Notes: a model not told the origin generated them from the letters alone. Positions 24,350 to 37,411 are shown, counted from the first letter of the stretch. The stretch: DNA of 64,000 nt from Ipomoea triloba (GCF_003576645.1 NC_044922.1:1881013-1945012); one strand, 5' to 3'. Numbers and translations: made by a program.

Positions 24350-24840
24350 AATTTGTGACAAATTATACCATGGATCAGGGTCTACCTTGCAATGTAGATC
24401 CTAGTCCAAAAATAACCTTCAGATTTTGTATTTGTAGTTGACACATTCTGTATCTTCAGTTGATAGTTTCTGTACTTGTAGCTATCATATTATGTGTTAG
24501 CAATTATCAAGTTATTTGTTGCATTTACAAATAGTGTTAACTGTAAGTACAAAATATGTTAACTAAAGGTACAAAATTTTTATATCAAGAGTTACAATGT
24601 AATATAAATCATAGTCCGTGGTATAACGAATGATAATCTATCATTATTGCTCTTAGGGTCAAATGGGCTATAGGCCCATGGATATTATTTTCAACCAAGG
24701 CCTACTAGGTTCAGGCCTAGTGGGCTTGGGTATGTATTCCCAACCATTCTCAATTTATAAGGGGGTGTTAGGTAGCAAATTGTTCTGTGGATCCAGGTCC
24801 ACCTTCCAAGATGAAATGATGAATGGACCCGAGTTCAAAA
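24350..24840. mobile_element. 'GGTCC palindrome' element family, copy D and adjoining fragment
   Basis: Copy D spans about 24350-24625 from 'ttataccatggatcaggg' to 'ccgtggtataacg'. A further fragment with 'gtggatccaggtccacctt' lies at about 24780-24840. The intervening bases hold no gene. Confidence 0.45.
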
Positions 24841-26285
24841 AATAAACTTATAATACACTAAAAATGAATATATATGATTATATGTCAATAGTTTACATTC
24901 TCTTTTGAGTGTTACAAATGTAGTATCGGTTCATGGTCAATATAATGATTGTGTTTATATATGCCCTACCTACTTATAATGATTGTGTTTGTATATGCGT
25001 TTATATGTGCCCTACCTATTAAAGTATAAAGAGTCAATACTGCCCATGACATCTCATTTAGGAGAGTCAATCGTGCTACTAAATTATAAGGTCATTGGCA
25101 TATATGTCTTACTTCTTTTTTTTTTTTTTAGTACATATATGTCTAACTTTAATTATTTATAAATTCTAATAATCATTATTGCAATTGGTTTACAAGAAGT
25201 GTCGTTTGGATGTCGTTTCCAAATATTATTATCTTAGTTCGGACCACATTTTCATATGATGTTAGCAAAGTAACAAAAAATTGAGGTATGAATTAGGCCT
25301 TCTTATAAGTGTTAGTGTATAGATATGTTGTTTTCAAACCAAAGAAAAAAAAAAAGAAGATATATTAGATATGTTCTGCCCAATCACATGTTAGGTAGGG
25401 GCAGAATGGTGGCTATCAGGCTAGCCACCTTCCTAAGCAAAATGCCAAAAACAACCCCAAATTCAATCATTAAAAAAGAAACCAAAAGCAGACATTTTTG
25501 AGGTCATAGAGTGGCTACGTTTAATAACCCATCCAAATTCATTCATTCAACATTAGCCTGCCATGACACAAATTCAATGTACCAGCTGCACTACAATTTA
25601 TTTTGCCTTCATTTCGCTCCCATGTGATATTAAATAATAGCAATTTATACGCTTTTACACAACTCAATTAGTCTACTAAACCAAAATAAGTTTATAAACT
25701 TTATTTTGCTACTCATCACAGAGTTCAGAATTTCAATCTTAAAATTTTGGTCCAAAATATGCTACCATATAATATAAATTTAATGTTCTTACAAATTTAT
25801 AAACTAATTAAAGCCATTTCAGATATTTTAAACTAGAAATAAGACACCCTTTGAATGGGTAATTAAAAGTATAATAAATTGGTCGGGACTCGGGATGCTG
25901 GTTTGAGCCGGTCAACTATGATCAACATATGTTTGCTATCTTCTCGTGATCTTTTATTAACTAAGATCATAAGATTAGATTTAACTTGTAGGTAGCATTG
26001 GATAGTGACTGTGAATTTCCACTTTACTAAAAATATATATAATAAATCAAAATTAAAGTAACGTTATAATCGAGAAGGGTGAAATAATAAATATTATATA
26101 TGATTGCGGCCTGGACACCAACTCCGCCCCAACAACCACCACTCTTCATCCATGGCGGCTTGAAACTGGACAAATCCTTCTCTTTAAAGAAAGACTTCAA
26201 ATTCTCTTCTCAAAACAAGGGAAATCTTATCCGATCAATTAATTCACTCACTCGAAGCGAAAAATCGGTTCTTCATCGCAAGGAT
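24841..26285. other. Intergenic DNA upstream of the BAHD gene
   Basis: No gene is supported until 26291. A TATATA run lies at 26095. A 62-codon frame at 26100-26288 in the presumed leader is treated as a possible upstream ORF in the findings. Confidence 0.5.
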
Positions 26286-26290
26286 TAATC

Positions 26291-28329
26291 ATGGAAGTTC
26301 AAATCCAGGAAACCGTCACGGTTCACCCCGCAACCCCGCCGTTCTCCGACGACCATATCCTCCCTCTGTCCCACCTCGACACCGACCGGAATCTCAACGT
26401 CATCTTCCGATACCTCCGCGTCTACGTCAGCAACGAGTCCAAGGATGCCGACCCGTTCGAGGTTGTCGTTTCCTCGCTCTCCGCCGCCCTCGTGCGGTGG
26501 TACCAGTTCGCCGGCACTCTTCGCCGCCGCGCCGGCGACAACCGCCTGGAGCTGCATTGCCTGGCCGGCGGCGGCGTGAGGGTGGCGCGTGCGAAAGTCG
26601 ATTGCGCGTTGAGCGCCGTTAACTACCTGGACGACCCGGACGAGGAGTTCGTCGAGAAATTGGTACCCGGCCCGACCATCGACGAGGCGATGACCCGCCC
26701 GTTTACCCTGCAGATAACCCGGTTCGCTTGCGGCGGGTGGGTCATGGGCACGGCCGTGCACCACGCCATGTGCGACGGGATGGGCGCCACGCTGTTCTTC
26801 AATGCCATGGCGGAGGTGGCTCGCGGGGAGCCGTTTACGGTTGAACCGGCGTGGAACCGGGCGGCTCTGCTCGGACCCAGGAACCCGCCCCGGATTGATT
26901 TCCCGGTTGATCAGTTCTTGAGCTTGGATAAAGACTCGGTTCCTTACGCCCACTCCGGTAAACCGGCGGCTCGGGAGTTTTTCGAAATGAAGGACGAGTG
27001 GTTGGACCGGCTCAAAGCCACTTTACACCAGCAATCCGGCTCAAATTATACTACCTTTGAAGCTTTGGGCGCATTCATTTGGCGAGCAAGGTAATAACTT
27101 TCTTCCTTTTCTCTATATTTACGCTTAAAAGCATTTACATTGTTTTGGTGGGAAGGAAGGAATTAAGGAAAAAAAAAGTTATAATTCCATATAAAAAGAA
27201 TAAAGTGTGAATAAAATAAGAATTCGAATTACATTCTTTGGTGGGAAGGAATAAAATTATTGAGATGGTAAGGGAAGAAATGATATAAAGACTAAAACGC
27301 CCTTATGTAATAATAATAATACTAAATCAGTCTCATTTTATCTATCCTACTTATTATTTATTGGTTAAACAAACTCTTTTTTGTTTGGATAATTTTTTAG
27401 TGCAGAGTATTTTTTTAAACTTATTTTTAAATTTAATTTTTTGTGTTTAATATATGATTTTTAATATCATTTCTAAATATATAAATTTTGTATACAAATA
27501 TTAAACTTAATATTATGAAAAATTAGATTAAAAATAACTTCAGTCAAACCTGGTCAACCGAACAGACATAAAATAGGACAGATAGAATACTAATAATAAT
27601 CAAGGGTAAAAAAGTTTTTTTCTAGCTTTTTCGTTTCCCCATTGAATTGCATGTATGAATTGCAGTTCAACAAATTGAAAAAATTACAATTATCTTCAAC
27701 TAAACACTACAAATTCATGATCAAAGAATTATGTTATAATTGAATTGCAACTATCTCCAACTAAACAATAATTAATTATCTATTGCAAATACAGTGTAAA
27801 GGCGTCAAAGATCCCGGAAGATGAAACCGTGAAATTTGCGTACCAAACAAACATAAGAAGAAAGGTGAAACCGTCCCTGCCGTTCGGCTACTGGGGCAAC
27901 GGCTGCGTCCCCATGTACGTCCAGCTCGCCGCCAAAGACCTCACCGGCCAGCCGCTCTGGAAAACAGCGGAGCTAATCAACAAGAGCAAATTCAACACCA
28001 CCGACGACTACGTCCGCTCCTTCATCGACTTCCAGGAGCTCCACTTCCAGGACGGCATCACGCCGGGGAACCAAGTCAGCGGCTTCACCGACTGGCGCCA
28101 CATCGGCCACGCCACCGTCGACTTCGGCTGGGGCGGCCCCGTCACGGTCTTCCCACTCACCAGGCACTTGCTCGGCGGCGTCGCGCCGTGCTACTTCCTG
28201 CCTTACTCCGCCGCCGGCGTAGGGAAGAAGGATGGGTTTAAGGTGTTGGTTTACGTGGACGAGGAAGCCATGCCTGCTTTCAAGGAAGAGATGGAGAAAC
28301 TCTCCGGCAATGAGCTTATACTTTCTTAA
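26291..28329 (+). CDS. BAHD acyl-CoA-dependent acyltransferase, two exons
   Basis: Exon 1 is 26291-27090 and exon 2 27795-28329, with a phase-2 GT-AG intron of 704 bases; the product has 444 residues. BAHD enzymes are cytosolic and transfer acyl groups from CoA thioesters to alcohols or amines. The catalytic HXXXD is H158-AMC-D162, and the structural DFGWG is at 376-380, both intact; W367 lies in the usual SW/DW position before it. Length is typical (430-460). It begins MEVQIQETVTV and has the DTDRN segment at 30-34. The coding sequence is very GC-rich. I cannot name the acceptor. A BAHD of the coumarin synthase (COSY) type would fit its place among F6'H genes, but COSY-specific residues cannot be confirmed here; another hydroxycinnamoyl- or alcohol-transferring BAHD is equally possible. 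Confidence 0.92.
27325..27592. mobile_element. Stowaway-like MITE in the BAHD intron
   Basis: Starts near 'cagtctcattttatctatcc' and ends near 'aaataggacagatagaat', a degenerate inverted pair. Its core matches 8815-9060. It lies wholly inside intron 1 (27091-27794) and explains about a third of it. Confidence 0.5.
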
Positions 28330-31300
28330 TTGTTTCTAATAAGAATTTAGTAATATTGTGTGTAATTTTGAATTTAATTTACTCTGATTTTTACTTTTTT
28401 ATTTTCTTTTTACAATAAAGCTAAATATGTGGCCCCAACCCCCCATTTTTACTCCTACCAGTATACTTATAATTTTTCAATAAAAAAGAGTAGCATGAGA
28501 ATCATGTTTCATTTACTCAGTCATACATAAGAAAAGACAATATGAGTTTAATTTTAACCAAATTATATTGGTCGGATAATTAATTTAGTAATAACAAAGT
28601 TCTAAGTTCAACTCACAGGGAGTTGTCTATTAGTCTTATTGATTTGAGTTAGTCTATTATAAGCAATCTAGGCTAATTTAAGTCAACTATAAGAACCTTA
28701 AGCTAGTTTACCTCGGTGCTCATTATTGTAGTCCTTATTTGGCTAAGGTCACAATGTATATTTCACCTAAAGGCCAGATAACTTATGCTAGTTTATCTCC
28801 TTATAATTCTTTGCTAGCAAAAGTCACAATATATGTTTCACCTTAAGCATACTTTTAAATAATGACTACAGGCTTTCACATAAACTAAAAAAAAAAACAA
28901 TTCTATAAAGATTTTACTCAATCTTTTATTATTTGATGTGTATAATACTTGTACACATGAATATATATTTATATTCATGTACAATGTATTTTTTTTTATT
29001 TAAATAAGCGGGTCACGGGACTTTGCGGGCTAGGCCCGCTCCTTCGTGGACCATCTTTTTTTGTAGCCCTAACAGCGCAGGCTTCAGCCCACTTTTGCAG
29101 TACTACTTAACATTTTCCTGCCCAATCTTTAAAACTTAGTGCATTGAAAGGCCAAAGAATGAGAAGTGAATCAACAGAAGCCCAATAAGTTGTGGGCTTT
29201 ATATTACCACAAATTCTTGATATGCTCCATACAGTTTTTTTTTTTTTTTTAAAGAAAAATACTACTCATATTCTCAAAATTTACTCCCAAATTTTACTCC
29301 CTCTCACCAAATTTTGATGTTGACATTTTCATTGGGACTCACAGAATGAAGATAACTAATCATCCATTGTCATATCAGTGAATAAAAGTGATGGAATAGA
29401 TATAAGGATTAAATGTGGATCAATTTTAATTAAAGTGATGGAAATCTTGAATGCCATACCCAAAAAAAAAATAAAAATTGACACTAGCTTAGTAAAATTA
29501 TGTGATAATCCTTTTTCTATGAAGATTATTTGCCTTATACTATTTGCCGCGTTTGTATTAGTTGGGAGAGCATAAAATGGACACATAATTTTTTTCCTTT
29601 TTTATGTTTAGAATTGTTTTTGAAGAAAAAATTAATCACACAAAAATAACTAATTTAAAGAGTAATAAAATTTGTGTGATTTTTATAGGGGTGGAAGCAT
29701 TTCCATTTTCTAAACCTACATTAAATTTTATTATACTAAAATTTAATTGGTATGGGCATATATGGAGATAGACAATGCCTATACCAATTAAGACCCTCTT
29801 GCTTGTTTAGATGTTTTTTCCTCATCTTTTGATCAAGAAAATATAGATGAAATGCAGGTCGGGATGATGAATTTGTTCGTGTTTGGTCTCACTCGATTCT
29901 AAGATGGAGAAGCTAAGGTCATTTTGCTTGTTTCAAGAATTTTCCCCTCATCTTTTGATTAAAAATAATTAAATGAAATCAAATTATTTATATATTCTAT
30001 AATTTAATTTGAATATGATTAGTCTCGATATTTGAAGTTTCAGTGCACTCTAAATAATAAAATTTATGATCATACAATAAATTCATTGTTAGTACGGACT
30101 TGACTTTGATGTTCACCAACCCCCAGTCCCAATCATGGCATCATCCTTTAGAATTAAGGACAACAATTTTAGCGGCGAATTATTTTCAAGACAATACAAT
30201 TCAAGTTGGATGGCCTTATTCATGGGTAGGTTTAATCTTTTAATGAATTTTTGTTTTTGTTTTTGTTTTTGTTTTAGTGATGATAGGTAATAAATTTGTG
30301 TAATTAATAAGTCAATGCATGATAAAAACGGTTTGAATAATAGCAACAAAAAGTAGCAATCATAATGTATGATTTTGAAATACTTTTCCAAATCATGTAT
30401 GCCCATGTGATTTGAAAATTGTGTCGTTAATAAGTCATTGCATGATCAAAAACGGTTTGAATAGGAAACTACTACTTCTACTTCCTAATTCTACTCCCAA
30501 CTTTTACTCCCTCTCACAAAATGTTGACGTTGATATTTTGTTTGGGACTCACAGGATGAAGATAATCAATCATTAATTCATTGTCACGTCAGGAAGTAAA
30601 AAATGGAGTAGCAACAAAAAGTAGCAATCATAATGTATATGATTTTGAAATATTTTTCCAAATCACGTATGCCCATGTGATTTAAAGTTTGCAAAACAAT
30701 TGATTGGTTTTCAATTAATTTTATTTCATTTTTTACTTTTTGGGTTAACAATATCTCAACGAGAACACTGATGGTGCAGTGGGTACTTAAATCTAAGTGA
30801 AGAAGTCATCTTAACATATTAGTCTAATAGGTAAGAGAATCCTCAAATTTAAATATCATTTCACTATTTGTTGTGAAGTCACTCAATGTAATATCGTATC
30901 ATTGATTGAGAGGAACATGAATTAAAAACAAAAAAGGATAATGGAACTGTTCATTCTTGAACTATAGAGAAATAAAACTTTTTTTGTTCCTCAATTATAC
31001 CATTATAACTTATTCACATTTTATTTTTTAATTATCTACAAAGTGAAATTTTTTTTCTTAATTATCTACGAACTAACTTTCTTAATCTAACGCTAACAAA
31101 ACACAATGATGACAAAGTCACTTCATAAACAATTAAATAACAAAAAGTGACAATATGTATAATTAAAAAATGAAAAGTGTCATTTTCTTTTTGAAAAGTA
31201 AATCCTCCATCAAAGCTATATAATAATCAATCAAACATATGAGAGAATAAAAGTAGGAGTATTAATTATATGCATAATACAACTATTTTTTTCTTTCCTT

Positions 31301-34300
31301 ATGTTCAATCTATGTAGATAACGTAATGTGACGATAATATACATTCTATTCTTGCAAATATAATAAATAATGTTTTCTTTCAAAAGCTTTAGTCTATATT
31401 TACGGTAACATGGGAATTGTCACATCACATTAAATTTTACATAATCTAATAAATATGTGAGTAATTTTCTAAATTAGATATCTTGTATTCAAGCTCATAC
31501 TTCGAACATTATTGTGTCAGTGTAGTTGAATTTTTTTGTACAAGATAACAAATGATATTGGTTTGACAAATTCTTTCATAGATATTCAATGGAATATTAA
31601 TATTTAATATATATGCTGCTAGCCAATAATAGCTACAAATTGAGTTAAGCATCCCAACACAAGGTTTGAATTTGAAATATATATACTTTAAACGGTTTAG
31701 TTGATAGATGACAAAAAATGATCATACCAAAATAATACTAAAAGTAAAGGATGATGTTATATATGAAAAAAATAAATAAATAAATTGTCACCTATAAATT
31801 TAGAAAAAAAATTAACTGAAAAAAAAAATATTTTCCTTCAAAATCTCTAGTCTATATTTGCAGTGCCGACATGTCTTATCATATTACATCACAGGCATTA
31901 GATTTCATACCATCTATCAAGTATCCAAGTTATTTTTCCAAATGAGATGTCTTGTTGTATTTAAGTCAAACACTTTACACATTATTGTATAAGTGTACTG
32001 TATGTAGTTGAAATTTGTGTACAAGATAAATAATGTTATTGGCTTGACAAATTTATTCATCATAGATATTCAATGGAAAAATTAATATGCAGCTAGCCAT
32101 TTCTGATGATCATCAAGCCCTAGAAATTAAACAACTCAACGGCATATTTTGCAAGAAAAGCAAGAAAAATAAGCAAAGCTGACCAATATATATATATATA
32201 TATATAATCTGGGTGTTTCAGACAAAATTTATTGTAGCCTTTTAAAGAATCATATGGTAATGTGTAGATGAACGTATTATATTGTAATTGCATGTAACTC
32301 AGGCATGAATCTTCCTCTTGTACGTATAAATTAAGCCACTTAAATTTGGAAAGTAATTTCAAAGAATATGTTTGTTGGAAAACATTTTGATGAGAAAATT
32401 AGTTAATATGTTTTTTTTTTTTTGAGTGATGAGTGAAATCGCAAATGCTACTTGAAGGTGTATACGTGATAAATCTCGCATTGCGATCTTAGTCGATAAA
32501 GGACCACAAAGTTACTGGCTGGTAAACCAACCTCAGCTGTCCATAGTTGACTGACTTAAACCAAGAAGGTCAATAGGCCGCTCCCACAAGGAGTCGAACT
32601 TGTAACATATTAGTTAACATGCTCTGTTGGGCAACTGGAAAAGTTGATATGATAATCATAGGGTTACGTTCTAAATTCAACTCCTTCTAAGAATTGTTTT
32701 TTGGTTTTGGTTTTGGTTTGAGCTAATTAGCTATGCGGACAAATTAAACTGGTTTGTCTTCTTATAATCTTTTATCGTCTAAGGTTATAAGATGAAATTC
32801 ATCCAAAACACACCTTCAGTTAGTGGCTGTGAATTTTTCGTAAATCAAAGTTGAAGAGAGCAAAAACCATATGTCCTTATGATTCTTCTACACAAAACAA
32901 TTTTTCCATGAACATTATCCGAAATGAAATCCGCTCCTCCAATTGCGCGCCTTTTTGTTTTTTTTGGGTAATCCCATGATGTACCAATCTTGCTCTTCTT
33001 ACATTAGTATTTTCTATCAACTTGTCAATAATTGTCTGTGGCGAAAGATGACCGGAATGGCTCTTCTGCTTTGAATTTTTGAGCTCTCGGCCGACGAAAA
33101 ATAATAATGCATATATATATATGCTTTGATTATTATTCTGCGCCGAAACCATATTGTTTCTTAACATGTAATAACCTTTCCACTCCATCTCCATGCGCAT
33201 GCAGGCACCATTCTTGACAATTTGAGTCCAATAGTACAACGTTTGTCTTTTGATCATTTTTGAAGAACATAGATATCGTCACTGTTTGGGTATCTTCAAT
33301 TCACTTGCCGGAAAAGGACAAATGTTTGGGGCCTATTTCTCCATTTTTGTAATAAAATAATAAAGCTTCCGACATTTGATTTGGGGATTAGATTTGAAAT
33401 GGAATAATAACATTCTAAGATATAATTTTATTACACTATCTAGGAATTTTATTAACAAGCTAATTAAGAATATTGTTATTTTGTAAAATTCTATTTTCGA
33501 CTCTCCGTGAGAGTTGCCTATTGACCTTCTTGGTCTGAGTCGATAAGCTATGTGATAATTTAAATTTTAGACACATTGATTTACCTCATCGTGGTCATTT
33601 ACTTACTAGGATCACAAGACTATCTAGTTTCACACATGAGAGGTCTAATTTGGATAATGCATGGACCCTCCAAGCCCCTTGAACATGATCCTTAGGGATG
33701 AGAAGGTCGGTAGGATTTTCTTAGAAAATATTTTTTTTTGAGTACTATTGACTCTATTATAATGTAATATTTTAATATGTAACTTCCTATTTGAGAAATT
33801 CAGAGGAGAAGTGTCATTGAGCTACAAGCTACATCGCTCTTAGCTTTTCAGGGTCTTCTTTTTCCAATACCATGCATTCAAAAAATGATTATTTTTTATA
33901 TTCCTTAAATAAATGTACAACAAAATTCTTAAAGCTTAATCTTTCAAAGAACTAAATAAAGAAATAATTATTTAAGTCACTTAAATATGAAGTCGGAAGT
34001 TTAAACCCATATATATTCAGCAACGCTCTTAGAATGCGTACTCCAAATCGGAGGGACATGACCAAAACTAGTAATTAATCAGCAAACCAAACATTCTATG
34101 TGCATATATTAATTAACCTAGATTAATTAATTAATTACATCAGGTGGTTGTCAATTTGTCATCACTCATCACAAACCAAACCAAACCAACAGTTTCATGC
34201 CTTGTGTTCTCACAACATTCTAAAGTGAAATTAACAAGTCTTAGGTTTGAAGGCCCACCTTATGGTCAACACCAAATCAAATGATATTTAATAGGTAATT

Positions 34301-34874
34301 AATTAATGAGACTCTTTTAAGACTAAAATTTTCTTCTTGGAATGACATTAGATGCATGTCCAAATCCACTTTTTCTTGCTTAGACTTTCATCCGATTAGG
34401 CCGGCATCCACGCTGAACCCTACTTCATTTCAGGGTTTTGAACATTCGCACAAGTTTACTCACAAAAATTTACTTTCTAGAGAAATAAATAATAATAAAT
34501 ACTTTTTATTTATAGGTTTGAAAAGTAGAAAACAGATGGTGGGGACTGGGGAATGAAAAATTGGGGAAGAAATAAATAGGTGAAGTAATCATTGCTTATC
34601 TTCTATAACGTGAATTTGAATATTGTGTATCGCTGACAACATGTTTGAAATTAAGGCTTTACCTTCTAAGGTCATAAAATATTTAGTGAAATATTTGTTA
34701 TGAGTTCTCTAGTTTTTTTGTTTTTTTTTTAAAGAATAAATATTGTTTTAACCTTTAAATTTTTTAAATCAAATGGAGGGGTGGACTCGAAACATGCCTT
34801 TGCCTGTGAATGCCTCCACAGTGAGCGCTTTACATTTCTTATTATATTGTTTCCATTTTGGTTTGGAGGTTGGC
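28330..34874. other. Gene-poor repeat-rich intergenic DNA
   Basis: No gene is supported. Dispersed phrases such as 'gagttgcctattgacc' and 'gagtcgaacttgtaacat' recur at about 28570-28860, 32450-32660 and 33480-33640 and also near 12960 and 21790, so a common repeat family is present, with ends not resolved. Related MITE-like stretches occur at about 29262-29400 and 30465-30610. Frames in this block are short and low-complexity. Confidence 0.5.
30303..30690. repeat. Direct duplication of about 115 bases, second copy interrupted by a MITE-like insert
   Basis: Copy A (30303-30416) runs 'taataagtcaatgcatga' through 'cggtttgaata' and 'agcaacaaaaagtagcaatc' to 'gcccatgtgattt'. Copy B starts at about 30424, breaks after 'cggtttgaata', carries about 147 bases related to 29262-29400, and resumes with 'tagcaacaaaaagtagcaat' at about 30610. 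Confidence 0.7.
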
Positions 34875-34882
34875 GGCTTGGT

Positions 34883-35257
34883 TAGGGGTGAGCATTATGG
34901 TTTTCAGTTCAATTTTTTAGGGTTTGATTTGGTTTTGGTTTTTTAGATTTTGAAAAACGGAAACCATTCAATTTTAGTTTTGGTTCGGTTTGAAATAATT
35001 CGGTTCAGATTTCGATTCAGACTGAAGACTCAAACATTCCCTAATTCTCTTGCATATATAATTATTTATTTATTTTCACTAATAATTTTAATTTGAAAAA
35101 TCTAAAGAACAAGTCCACAATGCATATTTCAAATTTCTTAAAATAAAAATAAGTCTAAGTTGAACCGACATCTTCACATGTGTCTGCCGTCTAACCGCAA
35201 CGTCACAAACTCGCAGAGAAAAAATGAGAACAAAGAAAAATTATAAAAAATTGGGTT

Positions 35258-35327
<70 letters not shown>

Positions 35328-35479
35328 ATTCAATTTTTCTGTTCAGTTCGGTTTTAATGGAACCAAACCGAAATCATTTTGTTTGTAAAATATAAAATCA
35401 ATCGATTTTTAATAATAAATTAAAATCTAACCGTTTGATTCGGTTCGGTTCAGATAATCAAATCGAACCATCCACCCTA
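34883..35479. mobile_element. hAT-like non-autonomous transposon (597 bases)
   Basis: A perfect 8-base target duplication GGCTTGGT flanks it (34875-34882 and 35480-35487). Ends are TAGGGGTGAGC and the complement of TAGGGTGGATGG, typical of plant hAT elements. The interior repeats 'ggttcggtt'-like phrases, and a (TA)n tract at 35262-35323 has expanded inside it. No transposase frame. Confidence 0.85.
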
Positions 35480-35487
35480 GGCTTGGT

Positions 35488-36970
35488 TCTGCTCCGGTCG
35501 CATTTCAATTTGTAAATTGAATTAATATTTGTTATTGAGCTTATTATTATAAGATTCCATAATCACTATGTGCATTGAAATTTAATACCATGAATACTTT
35601 TCCTTCATATGTATGCACTAAAATTAATATAAATTAATAATTTTTTACCAATCAAAAAGTTTTCTAAGTGCGCATTAAGCCAGTAACCCCACTCAAACAA
35701 TTATTGACCTTGTCTAAGTTTCTTATCTATCACCCCTAAAAAACAAAGAGAGAGAAATAAAGAAGAAGAAGAAGAAGAAAAGTGACTAAACAAGAAGTTA
35801 TCAAAATTACCCAAAAAATTGTCAAAAATGTTTTAATTCTTGTAGTATAGTAAGTTTTGTTGATAAATGTGTTGTCGAATAATATACCCAAAAAAATTAA
35901 GAATTAAATCGTAAATGTTCAAGAAAATAATATGTACATATCAAATATATCAAAATTAAATACTTCCTTAATATTTTAAATATTTATAATTATTTTAATT
36001 CAAATTTTAGTTTCATTGCACTTTAATTCTTAGTTTGTATGTCACTCCATAGGCCCTAGTAGTCAACTTGTCTCCACGTAATTGAATATTGCTATGCTGT
36101 CACGAGTAATGAATATTAGTCCATGCAACAAGAAAAACAAAACAAAACAAAACAAAAGTAATAGTCAAGTCGGTGAAGTATAATTTTCGTATTAGAATGT
36201 TATAAGTTCAAATCTTGTCAATACTCTCTTGATCGAATTTATCAACCGAATCGCTCTTTTGATTTCGGAAAAACTTTCTTTATCAACATACTTTTTCTTT
36301 TACACACTAATCTCCATTCCAAAATAAGTAGGATTCATTACAAAAAAATAAAGAATCCACTCGTGAGGCGAGAACCCCCTTCCCGCCGCGGGCACTAATC
36401 TATTTTGATTTTTAACGTCTAATTAGCTCGGGAATCATTCAAATTAAGAACCAAAGCTCGTTGCTTTTTCTTTCCCCAGAATTGAATTGAAGCCCTAGCC
36501 TTATCCATTTATTCATTCGACCTAACTAGGATTTTCATTTTGTTCGGTTCTAAGCATAAAATTATTTTGGTGTAATTTATCTATTCTATGTATTTTACAA
36601 ATTATTACACATAAATAAGGTCTACTTTGTATATATTATCTAGTAATTATTAATTTCCTCATTTATATTAAAAAAAAAAAAGACTTGGTTTATTACATAA
36701 TTTTGCCGCCCCCCTTGACCCTTTCTTCTTCGGCGAAAATGCCAAAAGGGCATCGAAAATGGGACTATAATAATCAAACGAACGTTGTTTGTTTTCCAAT
36801 TCCATCAACTTTTTAATTATATTGCTAAATTCCATCAACTTTTTAATTATATTGCTAAAAGGATTGTGTGTGTGTTTTCAAATGAGAATCGTGCTTAACT
36901 TGAGATCGAGAGAACTGTATGAGTGCAGACAATCTACTAACTACTTCCATGGTCTCTACGACCACTCAGA
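35488..36970. other. Intergenic DNA, no gene seen
   Basis: AT-rich. A GC-richer patch at about 36360-36500 is discussed under rejected items. A 31-base unit ('attccatcaactttttaatt' plus 'atattgctaa') is repeated twice at about 36798-36859. Confidence 0.5.
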
Positions 36971-36987
36971 CATGCCTGAGAATAGTT

Positions 36988-37122
36988 TTTTTTTTCTTTT
37001 TAGTATTATTGATTTTGTTACAATGTAGTATCTGTTCAAAAGCGCCTCCACTGAGTCTCGAACCTACCCACTCCCATGTAGGGTGTAACCAAGTGCCACT
37101 AAGCCACAAGGTCTTTGGCCAT
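36988..37122 (-). mobile_element. tRNA-derived SINE
   Basis: On the minus strand it reads a pol III A-box-like TGGCTTAGTGGC, then a B-box GGTTCGAGACT at normal spacing, an AT-rich tail part with 'gaacagatactacattgtaa', and an A-rich end. CATGCCTGAGAATAGTT (36971-36987) and CATGCCTGATAATAGTT (37414-37430) form a 17-base target duplication with one mismatch. Its right copy is separated from the SINE head by the solo LTR at 37123-37411, so the SINE is the older insertion. Confidence 0.75.
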
Positions 37123-37411
37123 TGATACAAATTAATCCCTCCCAGTATTCATCCGTATAACAATATTTGTAATAATGTAAAGTAGAGGGGAGAACTTAGC
37201 CAAATCAGTCTATCTTTTCATTGCTCTTTGATAAAGTAGAGAGAATAGAGAGTATTCTGGCTTCTTAGGCCTTTTAGAGAGAAGTAGAGAGAGGCCAAAA
37301 AAACCCTTTACATGTAGGTTTAGGTCCCTTTTATAGGCGTAGTTCCATACTCGTATACGGTCTACGTTACCAAATACTCAGGGCCGTATACCCACGGTAT
37401 ATTCCCTATCA
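37123..37411 (-). mobile_element. Short solo LTR (289 bases) nested at the SINE 5' end
   Basis: Ends TGATAC...CTATCA form TG...CA with inverted tips and are flanked by a perfect 5-base duplication GCCAT (37118-37122 and 37412-37416). On the minus strand a CTATAAAAGG TATA box is followed by a transcribed-looking region, so it is oriented minus. Its size suits a TRIM-type or small LTR element. Confidence 0.8.

Noticed and set aside
26285..26953. 222-residue minus-strand frame opposite BAHD exon 1
   Set aside because: A shadow of a GC-rich coding exon; no domain recognised, and the plus strand has intact BAHD motifs.
32120..33257. Minus-strand frames of 80 and 126 residues
   Set aside because: AT-rich, no recognisable domain, no splice or promoter context, and embedded in repeat-rich DNA.
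36360..36500. Possible organelle-derived insert (plastid-like patch with 'gaggcgagaacccccttccc')
   Set aside because: The composition differs from its surroundings and the phrase looks organellar, but I could not assign it to a known plastid or mitochondrial region. A BLAST against organelle genomes would decide it.
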